From the NCBI GenBank assembly GCA_033439685.1, contig JAUEDM010000004.1, positions 2,852,001 through 2,916,000 of the forward strand: a stretch of 64,000 nucleotides of DNA. Direction: 5' to 3'. Source of the DNA: Apodospora peruviana (Eukaryota > Ascomycota > Sordariomycetes > Sordariales > Lasiosphaeriaceae). Positions 54,537-64,000 of the stretch are shown here, one piece after another (the first letter of the stretch is position 1; each line of letters begins with the position of its first letter). A program made the translations under genes and the position numbers. The notes below the pieces were generated by a model. The model had not been told where the DNA came from and searched no databases. It worked only from the letters and a program-made list of their open reading frames with translations.

Positions 54537-56153
54537 TCAACCCTCCTCAGCATCCATGTGGTCTCTGCCGCCCAGCGCACCTCTCTTTTTGCCCTTGTGG
54601 TGGCCTTTCAGCACCGAACCCCTATTCCCGCGGTCATCAATCAGGGTCTTCATCTCTTGCCTAGCGTGGCGCTGGGCCTCCTCGACGCGCTCCTTGAACA
54701 CCATCACCTCGTCCTTCTGGAGGGAATACTCCTGCAGTTTTGTTCCCAGTGCCGTCTCGATGCGCAGCCAGATTTCCAGGTCACTGGTTTCCTGTCAGAA
54801 ACAAACTCTATTGGTTTGAGGCAGAGAGACAAAGAAAAAGAAACACTTACTACTGAGTAACGAAACTTATGGCATGGCCCGATTTCCCTGCGCGAGCGGT
54901 TCTTCCCACACGATGGACATAGGTCTTGGAGTCCTGCGGGAGATCAAAGTTGAGCACGCAGTCGACGTTGGGGATATCGAGACCGCGCGCGGCAACATCG
55001 GTCGCAACCAGAATCTCGCGGGAGCCGGCGCGGAACTTGTTGAGGGCGCCCAGACGAGCCGACTGCGACAGCCCGCCGTGGAGCGGGATCGCGCCCATAC
55101 CCAAAGTGCGCAGCAGGATCGCTATGCGCTGGGTCTCGAGCACCGTCCGAGTAAAAATGATGATTGTTTGTCCGGTGAACTCGTTGCACAGGTAGACGAG
55201 ATACGTATCCTTGTGCATGTGCGGGATAAAAAGGTACCGCTGCACTAGAGTAGAAACGGTCGCGTATTTTGAGGAAGAGATGTTGACTTTCAGGGGGTCC
55301 CGTAAACTGGCCCTCTGCAGCGACTCGACCTTGCTGGACATGGTGGCGGAAAACAAAAAAGTGCGGCGCTCTCGCGGCAGGAACTTGAGGATCTTTTCGA
55401 GGATCGGGCCAAAGTCCATGTCCAGCAGGCGATCCGCCTCGTCCATGACCAGATAGCGCATGTTGCGCAGGCTGAACCCTTTCGTCTTCTCGAGGTGGTC
55501 CAGCAGCCTTCCGGGCGTGGCGACGACCACGTGCGGCTTTTTTCCGAGGGCGATGGCCTGCTGCACCATGTCCATGCCGCCCAGAATCAGGGCGCATCGT
55601 AACGAGATCAGGGACCCGAGGGCTTCAAAGGCTTGGGCGATCTGCGCGGCAAGCTCTCTCGTCGGGGCGAGGACCAGCGCGAACAGAGGTTGGGGCTTCT
55701 CGAGGAGCGCTTGTAGGATCGGAAGGGCGAACGCGGCGGTCTTTCCGCTGCCCGTCTCGGCGATACCGATGATGTCCCGGTCTTTTAGCGCGAGGGGAAT
55801 CGCCTCCGCTTGGATGGCTGTTGGCTTCTTGTATCCGAGTTGTTCGCAGGCATCGCAAAGGGGGTCGACGATTCCCTAAGGGGGAAATATGTTAGTGACA
55901 TGATCCTGGTAGAATTGATATTGCGGTTGCTCACAAGATCCTTAAATGTTACAGGAGCGGCCTTTTCGGGTTCGGGGACCGCTATGTCCTCGGCAGGGGC
56001 AGAGTCGACTTCCTTTTCAGCAGGAGGGGGGGACGGTGATGCTGCCTTTGGCGTTGATTTCGTCTTCGCCTTGGACTTGGTTTTAGGGGTTACAATTGTC
56101 GGTTCCTGTGCGGCCACAGGGTCGTGCGAGATTTTCCTCCTTTTGGCAGACAT
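54537..56153 (-). CDS. RRP3: DEAD-box RNA helicase Rrp3 (DDX47)
   Basis: Nucleolar ATP-dependent helicase needed for 18S rRNA processing. Three exons, 56153-55935, 55875-54851 and 54783-54537; 496 residues. The last acceptor must be the CCAG ending at 54784, because the upstream CTGACAG would make a stop. Helicase motifs are a Q motif near GYKKPTAIQAEAIPL, Walker A AETGSGKT (112-119), PTRELAAQI, DEAD in VMDEADRLLDMDFG (about 218-221), FSATMSSK, TDVAARGLDIPNVD and HRVGRTARAGKSG. The N-terminal 70 residues are a basic, Pro/Lys-rich tail. The C-terminus (KGHHKGKKRGALGGRDHMD) matches the Rrp3 group. It is divergent from SSF1, another ribosome-biogenesis gene, with 323 bp between starts. Confidence 0.96.
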
Positions 56154-56476
56154 TTTGTATATGTGCCAACTTGGGGTTTCCGGTTTAGTCTGACTTTGAC
56201 TTTTTTCCTCTGGTCAGGTGAACCTTGGAGGATCATGGTCAACAGAGCGGCTCGCATCACAAGCCTGTGCCAAAAATTCTGGGGCCAGGATACTTATCGG
56301 CGGTGGGGCTAGGGCGATAAGACGGACCCCCACCGAAATTTTCTGAGCTGTCTGCCAATCAACCCGTCCCAGAGCACAGCCAACGATCCAGCAATTCTCT
56401 GGATACTAGAATCCGGACCCGGCCTCACTCACCACTACGATTTACCACAGATTACACACAATAACAAACCGCAAAG
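56154..56476. promoter_or_regulatory. Bidirectional promoter RRP3 / SSF1
   Basis: 323 bp between the two start codons of genes that both serve ribosome assembly; it is likely to carry both promoters. I see no specific known motif with confidence. Confidence 0.6.
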
Positions 56477-58000
56477 ATGGCCAAAAGGAGATCCAAGAAG
56501 AGAACGCATACCGGCGCAAACAATCCCGTTACCGCTGCAGCACTCAATGGCCATGCCACGACGAAAGACCCGAAGAGCATGGTCATCCGAATCGGCGCTG
56601 GCGAGGTCGGTTCGAGCATCAGTCAATTGGCCACCGATGTCCGGCGCGTCATGGAACCTGGGACAGCAACGCGTCTGAAAGAGAGGAAAGCTAATCGGCT
56701 GCGTGACTATGTCACCATGTGCGGACCCCTGGGCGTCACCCATCTCCTGCTTTTCTCGAGATCAGAGTCTGGAAACACGAACCTGCGTCTCTGCATTGCC
56801 CCCCGTGGCCCAACTTTCCACTTCCGAGTCGAGAAGTACTCCCTCAGCAAAGATGTTCAGAAGGCACAGAGACGTCCAAGAGGCGGCGGAAAGGAGTACA
56901 TCACACCTCCTTTGGTAGGCTGACCCCGATGTCCTTGTCGATGTGCCTGAGGTGGTTGTGCTAACAAAACCCCTTTCCAGCTGGTCATGAACAACTTCAC
57001 CAACCCCAACTCCGACGCCAAGTCCAAGGTCCCCAGACACCTCGAATCCCTCACAACCACCGCCTTCCAGTCCCTATTCCCGCCAATCAACCCCCAGAAA
57101 ACACCCCTCAACTCGATCCAGAGAGTATTACTCCTCAACCGCGAGCAGACCGACGAAAATGACGAGGGCTCGTTTGTTATCAACTTTCGGCACTACGCCA
57201 TCACGCAGAGAACAGTGGGCCTGTCAAAGCCGTTAAGACGACTGAACGCCGCCGAGAAGCTGCTGCACTCCAAAAAGGGCAAGAAGGGCGCGCTACCGAA
57301 CCTCGGCCAACTGCAGGACATCTCGGAGTTTATGATTGGCGGCGAGAACGGCGACGGCTACCAAACGGACGGCACGAGCGGAAGTGAGTACGACACGGAT
57401 GCCGAAGTCGAGGTCTTGGACGCGAACCCCCGAAAGGTTCTTTCTCAAAAAGCCAGAGCCGCTGCGGCCGCCGCTGCGCAGGAGAATGGGGAGGAAGATG
57501 GGAGCAGAAACGATCACGTCGAGCGTCGCGCGGTCAAGATGGTGGAACTGGGGCCACGCATGCGCCTGCGCATGACAAAGGTGGAGGAGGGCATCTGCGC
57601 CGGCAAGGTTCTCTGGCACGAATACCTCAGCAAATCGAAGGAGGAGATGAAGGAGCTGGAGATGAAGTGGGAGCAGCGGAGGAAAGAGAAAGAAGCGCGC
57701 AAGAAGCTGCAGAGGGAAAACGTGGAAAAGAAGCGCAAGGCAAAGGCGGGCAACAAGAAGTCCGGCGGCGGCGACAAGCAGGGTGGCAAGGACGAAGAAG
57801 AGGACGATGATGTGGATATGGATGACTACGATAGCGATCTGTACGATGACCAGGAAGGGTTTGATAGTGAAGGCCTGGCTGGCGATGCGGAAGAGCAGGT
57901 CAACACGAGGATGGAGCAGGACGGCGACTGGGAGGACGAGGAAGAGGAGATTGCCAAGTCCAAGAATGGTAAGCGGTCTAAGAAGGCGCTTGGGAGTTAG
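56477..58000 (+). CDS. SSF1: Ribosome biogenesis protein Ssf1 / Peter Pan (Brix domain)
   Basis: Nucleolar factor for assembly of the 60S subunit (27S pre-rRNA processing, with Rrp14/Rrp15). Exons 56477-56914 and 56981-58000 join in frame at PPL-LVMNNF; 485 residues. The basic start MAKRRSKKRTHTG is a family hallmark. The Brix domain runs about 30-230: PKSMVIRIGAGEVGSSISQL, LRDYVTMCGPLGVTHLLLFS, RGPTFHFRVEKYSL, VMNNFTNPNS, LFPPINPQKTPLNSIQRVLL and FVINFRHYAITQRTVGLSK. Then ELGPRMRLRMTKVEEGICAG, a Lys/Arg/Glu coiled coil and an acidic tail follow. It shares a promoter region with RRP3. Confidence 0.97.
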
Positions 58001-58522
58001 ATCAGTTGCAATATACCTTTTTCGTTCTCTCATTGGGGAATATTTCAACTGTTGTCAGATCTTGGATCACCGTGATGTGCTGAAAGCTAGATAGACATCA
58101 CTGTTCAAAATATCGACTTCTGAAGGCATGTCAGGGAAACTCCGTGTTCCTTTTGTCTTTCTGATTTGTTCTCCCTTTCTTTTTGTGGACTCGTTGGTCA
58201 TTAAGCTCACTTCTGGTCGATCTTGGGAAACAGGTGGGTGGTTTTACTAGCCAACACGCTCAAGTCAGGAAAGCAAATAAAATTTGCTGTCTGTCTATCT
58301 AAAAAATTCAAAATTGCAACAACGAGCTGTCATCGTTGCAGTTTCCAGAACTTAAAGAAATCTGTGGTAGGATGTGTGGCTCACGAGTGAGGGACGCACC
58401 ATACATGCATGCACTTACTGCGGTTGCGCGAAAACTTCGTAGTACTTTGACGGCATGATCTTGGCCGTCTGCTTGCTCTAGAGGAACTTCTTCGGCGTGT
58501 TTTCCTAGTAAGCACCAAAAAT
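58001..58522. other. Intergenic, no gene seen
   Basis: About 520 bp between SSF1 and the tRNA gene; nothing recognised. Confidence 0.5.
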
Positions 58523-58613
58523 TGCGGTTTATGTGGATCGAACACATGACCTTCAGATAGATGGATTGAAGTTAAACTTCAGTCTGACGCTCTCCCAACT
58601 GAGCTAAACCCGC
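58523..58613 (-). tRNA. tRNA-Phe (GAA) with intron
   Basis: 91 nt on the minus strand. It starts GCGGGTTTAGCTCAGTTGGG (acceptor stem, box A), followed by GAGC and anticodon stem TCAGA with loop CTGAAG. An 18-nt intron follows position 37 and contains CTTCA complementary to the anticodon. Then ATCTGA, variable loop, T arm ATGTG-TTCGATC-CACAT (box B) and the 3' strand AAACCGC with discriminator A. This matches eukaryotic tRNA-Phe almost throughout. One acceptor-stem pair is a G5-A68 mismatch where a C is normal. A run of five T follows at once, a good RNA polymerase III terminator. It may be functional or slightly decayed. Confidence 0.95.
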
Positions 58614-59147
58614 TCTTTACTCCTTTTTGAAGTGTAGTGCAGGTAATGTTGATAATGTAGGCAGACAGGCATCATGAGTCAGGAGAGCCAGGACGGGAGG
58701 CTGTGTTTCGATCTGCTCGTGCGCTCATGCGTTCGTTCTGAGGCAAGTGAGTTTTACTAACCTGGTTGGTACAGATACTTAGGTTAGGGATGGGCCGTCG
58801 ATGAGTCAACTACTGGTAGGCACGTAGAGACTCGGAGTTAACTGGAGCTTCCTTTGGCACAACAGATTAGCTATCTGATCCTTAGTTCTTCAAATATTTC
58901 TTGTACTGCTTCGTCATGATAGCCAAAGAAACTAGATCTTGAGTAGTAAGTGGCTTCCAGGTTGGTTTGTTGATCTGCGGTAGTTACTAGTAGACTATTA
59001 CCATTACCTGCAGCAACATCATGACCCAGAGCCACTTCCGCCGACACGGAGTTCATAATGTCCAACATATTTTTGTTGTCTTGTATTCCGAAATGCTGCC
59101 ACGCAGAAAGATAGGTATATCATATGGTCCAGTGAGATCACGACCCC
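58614..59147. other. Intergenic, no gene seen
   Basis: About 530 bp upstream of the tRNA and downstream of the Zn2Cys6 gene; nothing recognised. Confidence 0.5.
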
Positions 59148-61424
59148 TCAGTCTACCTTTCCCTTCCCTTTTTCTTTTGATGTTCCTTCCCCTGTCCGTC
59201 CTTTACCACCGGCACCACTCCCACCCCTCAACCACTCCAAAAGCTTCATCACCCGGCCCATGCTCTCCCTGCATACCTCCCAGTTCTCAAGCGATATCTG
59301 CATGAACCCAATCTGCAGTATACTCTTCACGAAACCTGAGTGCGGCCGGAGCTGGGCCGCCAGCACCGCATCCATCCCGTTTTCCGGAGCAGCGGAGCTG
59401 CTGGTCGTGGACACAATGGAAATAAGCGTGAAGAGCAACACGCCAATGACACCGCGCCAGCGAGCCAGCGGGATGCGCCACGTCGCGGCCAGGACTGAGA
59501 GCGCGTCGGCCGGGGTGCAGACGGCGCTGAAGGGCTGGCGGGTGCCGATTGCGCGGGCGTAGAGGGGGGCGGCAAGACGGACGGCCGTGTAGAGCGGGTC
59601 TGGGATGGTCTGTTCTGTTGGTGGCGGGGAATGAGGAGACTGTGATGAGGAAGAGGTTGGGTTGTTAGTCGGCGGCGAGTCGTTGTCTGGGTAGTTGGGT
59701 GGCGACGAAGCAGGAGTGTCGCCGCCGGCTGCGGTGCTTCCTGCGGTAGAGGACGGGCTTGATACGAAATCTGGGTACTGCGGGAGGAGAGAATGCGGTT
59801 TCAGCGTTGATTTTCCCTCTGCTGCTTCATCATCATCCGGCGGTGGTGCATGTAAGCCGCTGCTGGTCTCTGCTGCCGCTGTCACGACTTCTTCGTCAAC
59901 TCGCACAACCTCGACCGCTTCTTCACCAATATCCTTGGGCAGCTTAGAAATCCTCTCGTGTATCCACACCGCACTTAACTCGACCTTCTTGAGCCCTTGC
60001 GCCGACGGGCTCTCCGTCAGGCTCAGGACCGCAGAAATCAGAAACTGCATATCATCGAGAATCGAGGCCGTCCTGGGATGTATGCCCATGGCCCTGGCGC
60101 GCGACGCAAAGACGAAGGAACCGGGCAGAAACGGCGAGCTGAAGCGCAACCTGAAATGCTCGAGCGGCGGCTCCCGGTAGTCAAATTGGAAACTTGATTC
60201 TGCTGGTCGCAGGGTCGGATCCGTCTCCAGCGACATGGCCACGACGGCATCGTCCACCAGCGCAACCTTCGTGACCAGCGCACCGACGCCGACCTGCGTG
60301 AACCCGCCGCGGAGCCGGACCATCTCCCGCAGCCCGCGCAGATGCGCTATCACGACCTCGGGCTCGCCAAAGAACCACTCGATCGACACGAACTGCACGA
60401 CGCCGGCCAGGGCCTCGTCGCTGGCCCAGTTTTCCGACTGCAGGTGCGTGTTTAGCGTGTGGATGGCGTGGCCCTTCATCCGCATGCTGGACGTCTGGTC
60501 GATGTACTGCCGCTCCATCAGCGACCGAGCGGATATGTAGAGCGAGGTATGCGCCAGCAGCGGCGATTGGATGCACCAGGGCACATAATCCTTGACGAAC
60601 GGATTGTCGGGGTCCGGGTCGCCGTCGAAGGACCCCTTGAAGTGGTGCAGCAGCTTGGCGAACGTGTGGACCAGCAGGGCGTTTTGCTTCGTGGCTGGGA
60701 TGGGTAAGGCCGTCATGCCGTCGACGGGGCTGGTGAATTGCCATACATTGCCGCCGCCTTTACCATTGAGGAGTTTTGAGATGGCCAAGGATGCGCTCGT
60801 CGTCGTCGTCTGTGCTGAGCGCTTGGACGGCTTTGGCGGCTTCTTTGGCGTCTCTGTTGGCTGTGGCGTAGGTCCTGGCTCCTCGATGGTCTCCCAGACC
60901 GTGGTGTCATGGTCGGCATCAACCTGATACACAGGATACTCTGTGGTCAGGTTCACGCCCGACCATTTTGCGAGCAGCACCGGTCGTTGGCGCGGACGAG
61001 CTTTGGGTGACCTTGGGATAGGGACTTTGCGTGTGTAAGGAGCCGGGCCTGCCAACTGGGCTGGAACCTGGCTTGAGGCGAGGCGGATGAGGGGTCTTCT
61101 CTTGCTTGATTTTCTGTGTAGTATGGTTGTCAGATTACCGTATAACAGGATTATGGGATACGGGTATGGTAAGGAGGGTGTATTCACTTTGCTGTAAGAT
61201 ACACGCACTCCGGCTCCGGGAATCGCCGCTTGCAGTTGCTGCAAGGCTGGCCTTTATCGCACTGTTTTGAGTGAGACCAGTCAGAAATCATTCTCGATGG
61301 CGGCGTCTGGGGGTTTCACGATCGGAGGTACCTTTTGTTTCCTGCGACGACACTCGGTGCAAGACCCAGCTGGTGGGGTTCGTGGTGGCCGCGGTTGCGG
61401 TTGCGCCTCAGCCTGCTGCATCAT
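59148..61424 (-). CDS. Zn2Cys6 transcription factor with fungal-specific regulatory domain
   Basis: Nuclear regulator of 710 residues from three exons: 61424-61332, 61261-61188 and 61113-59148. The zinc cluster is split by intron 1 and is complete only after splicing: Cys22, 25, 32, 38, 41 and 50, read from CTECRRRKQK, CDKGQPCSNCKRR and EPECVYL. A basic linker (KKSSKRRPLIR) follows. The middle region WQFTSPVDGMTALPIPATKQ, VPWCIQSPLLAHTSLYISAR and EWFFGEPEVVIAHLRGLREM matches the fungal_trans_2 type of regulatory domain. A Ser/Pro-rich insert (about 530-590) separates the last helices (LRPHSGFVKSILQIGFMQIS, then SLENWEVCRESM). The N-terminus before the cluster is only 21 residues. The targets are unknown; no metabolic cluster is obvious next to it. 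Confidence 0.93.
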
Positions 61425-63226
61425 CTCGACTTACTTTCCGATGTGACACACATATAAAGAATCTTGGGCAAAAGAAGAAATCTCCATAATAATGGTCTGA
61501 TGTTGCGTGTTCGCGAATGGGCGAATTCTCTCCATTTATTGAAAGTCTACGGATTAAGTCTCGTCCTTGACTCTTCAATCCTCAGCCGCATCGGAGATAT
61601 CTCACTTCTGGTTTAGCGTTCTGGCCGTGGCATATATCTACGTCACAGGCAAGCTTCGTTGGCTGTACCAAGCTGAGGCCTGCGTACCTGACGGGCCGAT
61701 ATCTCGGTTCCTCGGTCTCCCAGCCTATCGCAATCTGCCCGGGCGCCGCCCATCAACAATCTTGTTTCCGTTTTGGGACAGCTGCCTGTTGGTGAGTAAC
61801 CGACATCACACAGCACAACGAGGACGGCAGCAATGGCTTGGCAGGCATTATCTTGACGATAACTCTGAGATATAATCCATGTGGTTGTGAGGACGGACGA
61901 CGCAGCTCAGGACGGGGAGTTGAAAGTCGATCGAATCAGAGCAGTGAGCACCCCTGGTTCAAGCACGCTAAATCCCGGCAATCTTGTCCAGCCCCTTTTA
62001 ATACCCCGGCTCCGCCAGATCAGATTCAGCCCTATGAGCATGCGAACAGGTACCAGATCCAATTTCAGCTCTGTCACTGCCTCCTAGGGCTGAATTCACG
62101 CTTCCGCTTGCACATATTTCACTTATATCTGTGTTCCCGTGTGCAGCTACCTATCAGGTCGCGGGATTCGACATACACGCTTATCAGCCGCAGAGGCAAG
62201 CATTATTATTCAAACCATGCTGGCCAGTATAGTGCAGCTCGAGCGGATAGGAAGCCCAAAATAGAATAATGCCTGCTTAACCTGTGAGAGCTTGAGTGCT
62301 TGCACTATGTAAGGTGTCAATGTTGCTGGCCTGGGTTTAAAGTTGGTAATTAATAAGACTACGTACGATGAAACCAAGAAACGGGTTTGTGCACATGCAT
62401 GGCGGCTCTCAGTTCTACACGCACATTACAACAGCTCAACGCTCGATACCACCAGGATATAACTCGTTTTACTGTCCTATTTTGTCACACACAACCATAG
62501 GTACTGGGGAACTCGGGATCCCGTCCGATATAAAACAGTAACCGCAGACTAGTAGTTGGGTCGGTGACGACCAGCGAATCCCTGGTGTTGTGTGTTCATT
62601 TTAATCTTTTTTCCTTCTTCAGCGTTTTAGATTACTACAGCAAACTACAAGACATGCCCATCACCGCCATTGCAGCTTGCTGAAGACCGAACGGTCAGTC
62701 TGCTAGTAATGACCTGGAAGTTGGTCTACCTAACTTCATAAAATACCCTCCATCGGTAGGGTCCCATACAGTCAACCATACGAACACAAGCCAGGGCTAC
62801 CTATTCAACTTCCAACGTCAGAATCCTGAGCAGGCAAAATTTCAAAATAGGCCCCTGTTGAGGTGCATATATATATATATATATATATATTCATGAGTGA
62901 AGATGCCCTATGCCCACTCTCGGCAAACCAAACTGCCCATAAAGCCAAACAACTGAGCAGAGCAAATCTCCCGAAATAATGCCAACCCAGGTATATATCC
63001 AAAACCGTCCTTCAATACTATATACGATACAATCATGGTCGTTAAAGTAACCCTCCAAAAAGATGGTAAAAGGAAACCCACAAACTCCAGCTACACAACC
63101 GACCATCCCAATCCACATCACTACAAACATATGAGTGACAAAACTCCCCAAAACGCCAATCTTGAGCCCAGTAAATTGCAGGTAATACACTCTCCCACCA
63201 TAATTAAAGGTGGTGGTGGTGATTCT
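61425..63226. other. Long intergenic region
   Basis: About 1.8 kb with an (AT)n repeat near 62866-62890. The open frames lack family resemblance and have AT-rich codon use; no gene is called. Confidence 0.5.
62866..62890. repeat. (AT)n microsatellite
   Basis: About 12 AT units in an AT-rich intergenic stretch. Confidence 0.95.
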
Positions 63227-63663
63227 TCACTCATTCCCTTGCTGCGCTTCATAGACCCTCATGGCGTGCTCGAGCTCCTCGAGGCTCGTCCGGTCGCCGT
63301 ACGCATCGGCCAGCGCGTTGGCCTTTTGCCGGCGCTTCTCGAACTCGACCTCGGATTCCTGAGCGGGCATGGGCACATTGCTGATGGCGGACAGGTGTTT
63401 TTGGATCTGCGCTTCGCGGTACGTAGTCACGCCGTAGCCGACGGCGACGGCAGCAAGGAGTGGTGGGACCCTGGTTTTGTCTCCGGTCAATTGTCTTTCT
63501 CTCTCATGGGTGCGATGGGGGGAGGGGGGGGGGGGGCGAAGTAAGCCTACCACTTTGCTCCTTTGCCCCGTGCGGCATTGTGGACGTAGGGGAGGTAGCT
63601 TGGGTGCACGCGAGCAGAGGTCATGAGCGGTCTCTTGTTGGATGCTGGTTGCAGGCGGTTCAT
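63227..63663 (-). CDS. Small single-helix protein, possibly mitochondrial
   Basis: Two exons, 63663-63551 and 63470-63227, give 118 residues; the join makes Trp-Val (KGAKW-VPPLL). The N-terminus (MNRLQPASNKRPLMTSARVH) is basic and lacks acidic residues, as in a mitochondrial presequence. A hydrophobic helix follows at 39-55 (VPPLLAAVAVGYGVTTY), then a charged C-terminal helical region (ESEVEFEKRRQKANALADAY). The layout suggests a mitochondrial inner-membrane protein such as a small respiratory or assembly subunit, but I do not recognise the family. The intron contains a long G run (63517-63536). A longer frame with ATG at 63839 reads through the intron and is less convincing. Confidence 0.7.
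63517..63536. repeat. Poly-G tract in intron
   Basis: Interrupted G run inside the intron of the small single-helix protein gene, a C run on its coding strand next to the donor. Confidence 0.9.
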
Positions 63664-64000
63664 TTTTTGTTGGTTGTTGTTTTTCTTTCGGAATATCGTC
63701 TAATGATGATATATTTGTACCCTTTTCTTCTCGTTCCAAGTTGTAATCGTCTGTCCCAACGGACAATTTTGGAGAAGCTGGTGTTGGGATAAGGGATATC
63801 GGTGCTTTTAGGAATGGCGGTGTTGTTAACAAATCATGCAAGTCAGAAAATAGGTTAGCTTAGGTTAGGTAGGTAGGGTAATCACTAGTTTGAGAAAAAT
63901 GTATGTGCAAGAAGTGAGATCATGGCATCGTAGGTCTTACGGTCGAAATATAAACATACCAGGTAAGAAGCGAACAGGGGTCAGATACCCATCATTTGTG
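63664..64000. other. Window end, promoter side of last gene
   Basis: About 340 bp with no gene recognised; probable promoter of the gene at 63663. Confidence 0.4.

Noticed and set aside
57293..58048. 251-codon hydrophobic minus-strand frame over SSF1
   Set aside because: Antisense of the Lys/Glu-rich C-terminus of SSF1.
63035..63544. 169-codon plus-strand frame at the window end
   Set aside because: Antisense of the small single-helix protein gene and its 3' flank.

Overview
This window is nuclear DNA from a filamentous ascomycete (Pezizomycotina, most likely a Sordariomycete). The evidence is short GT-AG introns of about 50-110 bp with CTRAC-type branch points, GC-rich exons, and fungus-specific families: UstYa/DUF3328, rhodopsin-domain and DUF7053 proteins, a HET-domain relic, and Zn2Cys6 and SREBP-like bHLH regulators. 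Exon joins below were read by eye and checked for reading phase; no alignment or RNA data were available.

Bases 1-20000 are gene-poor and accessory. Two SREBP-type bHLH factors (184-1688 and 18696-19754) bracket a broken HET gene, an intronless secreted protein resembling a bacterial ABC-transporter binding protein (4124-5095), a compact candidate ribosomal-peptide (RiPP) cluster (about 7572-13280), and a seven-helix rhodopsin-domain protein (14235-15942). The candidate cluster has a secreted precursor with near-identical 19-residue repeats ending in Lys-Arg, a four-exon cytochrome P450, a tiny spliced secreted peptide gene, and a UstYa-family oxidase with two HxxHC motifs. This is the parts list of dikaritin-type fungal RiPPs (ustiloxin, phomopsin, asperipin, victorin), but the repeat is not one I recognise. 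It is the most likely undescribed system here.

Bases 21000-64000 are mostly housekeeping genes. They are an E2 ubiquitin-conjugating enzyme whose frame stays open past its TAG stop, a TBC RabGAP, a MITE-like inverted repeat, a very acidic nuclear protein, HIR3 divergent from an exomer ChAP, an aldo/keto reductase, a HIT protein, RPB12, the GPN-loop GTPase NPA3/GPN1, a DUF7053 protein, CWF19, the divergent ribosome-biogenesis pair RRP3 and SSF1, an intron-containing tRNA-Phe, a Zn2Cys6 regulator and a small single-helix protein.

Functional groupings: RRP3 and SSF1 share a 323-bp promoter and both act in ribosome assembly. RPB12 and NPA3 are neighbours, and NPA3/GPN1 is known to be needed for nuclear import of RNA polymerase II. 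Within the RiPP candidate, the secretory precursor would be cut by a Kex2-type protease and oxidised by UstYa with the P450 as tailoring enzyme; this last sentence is inference.
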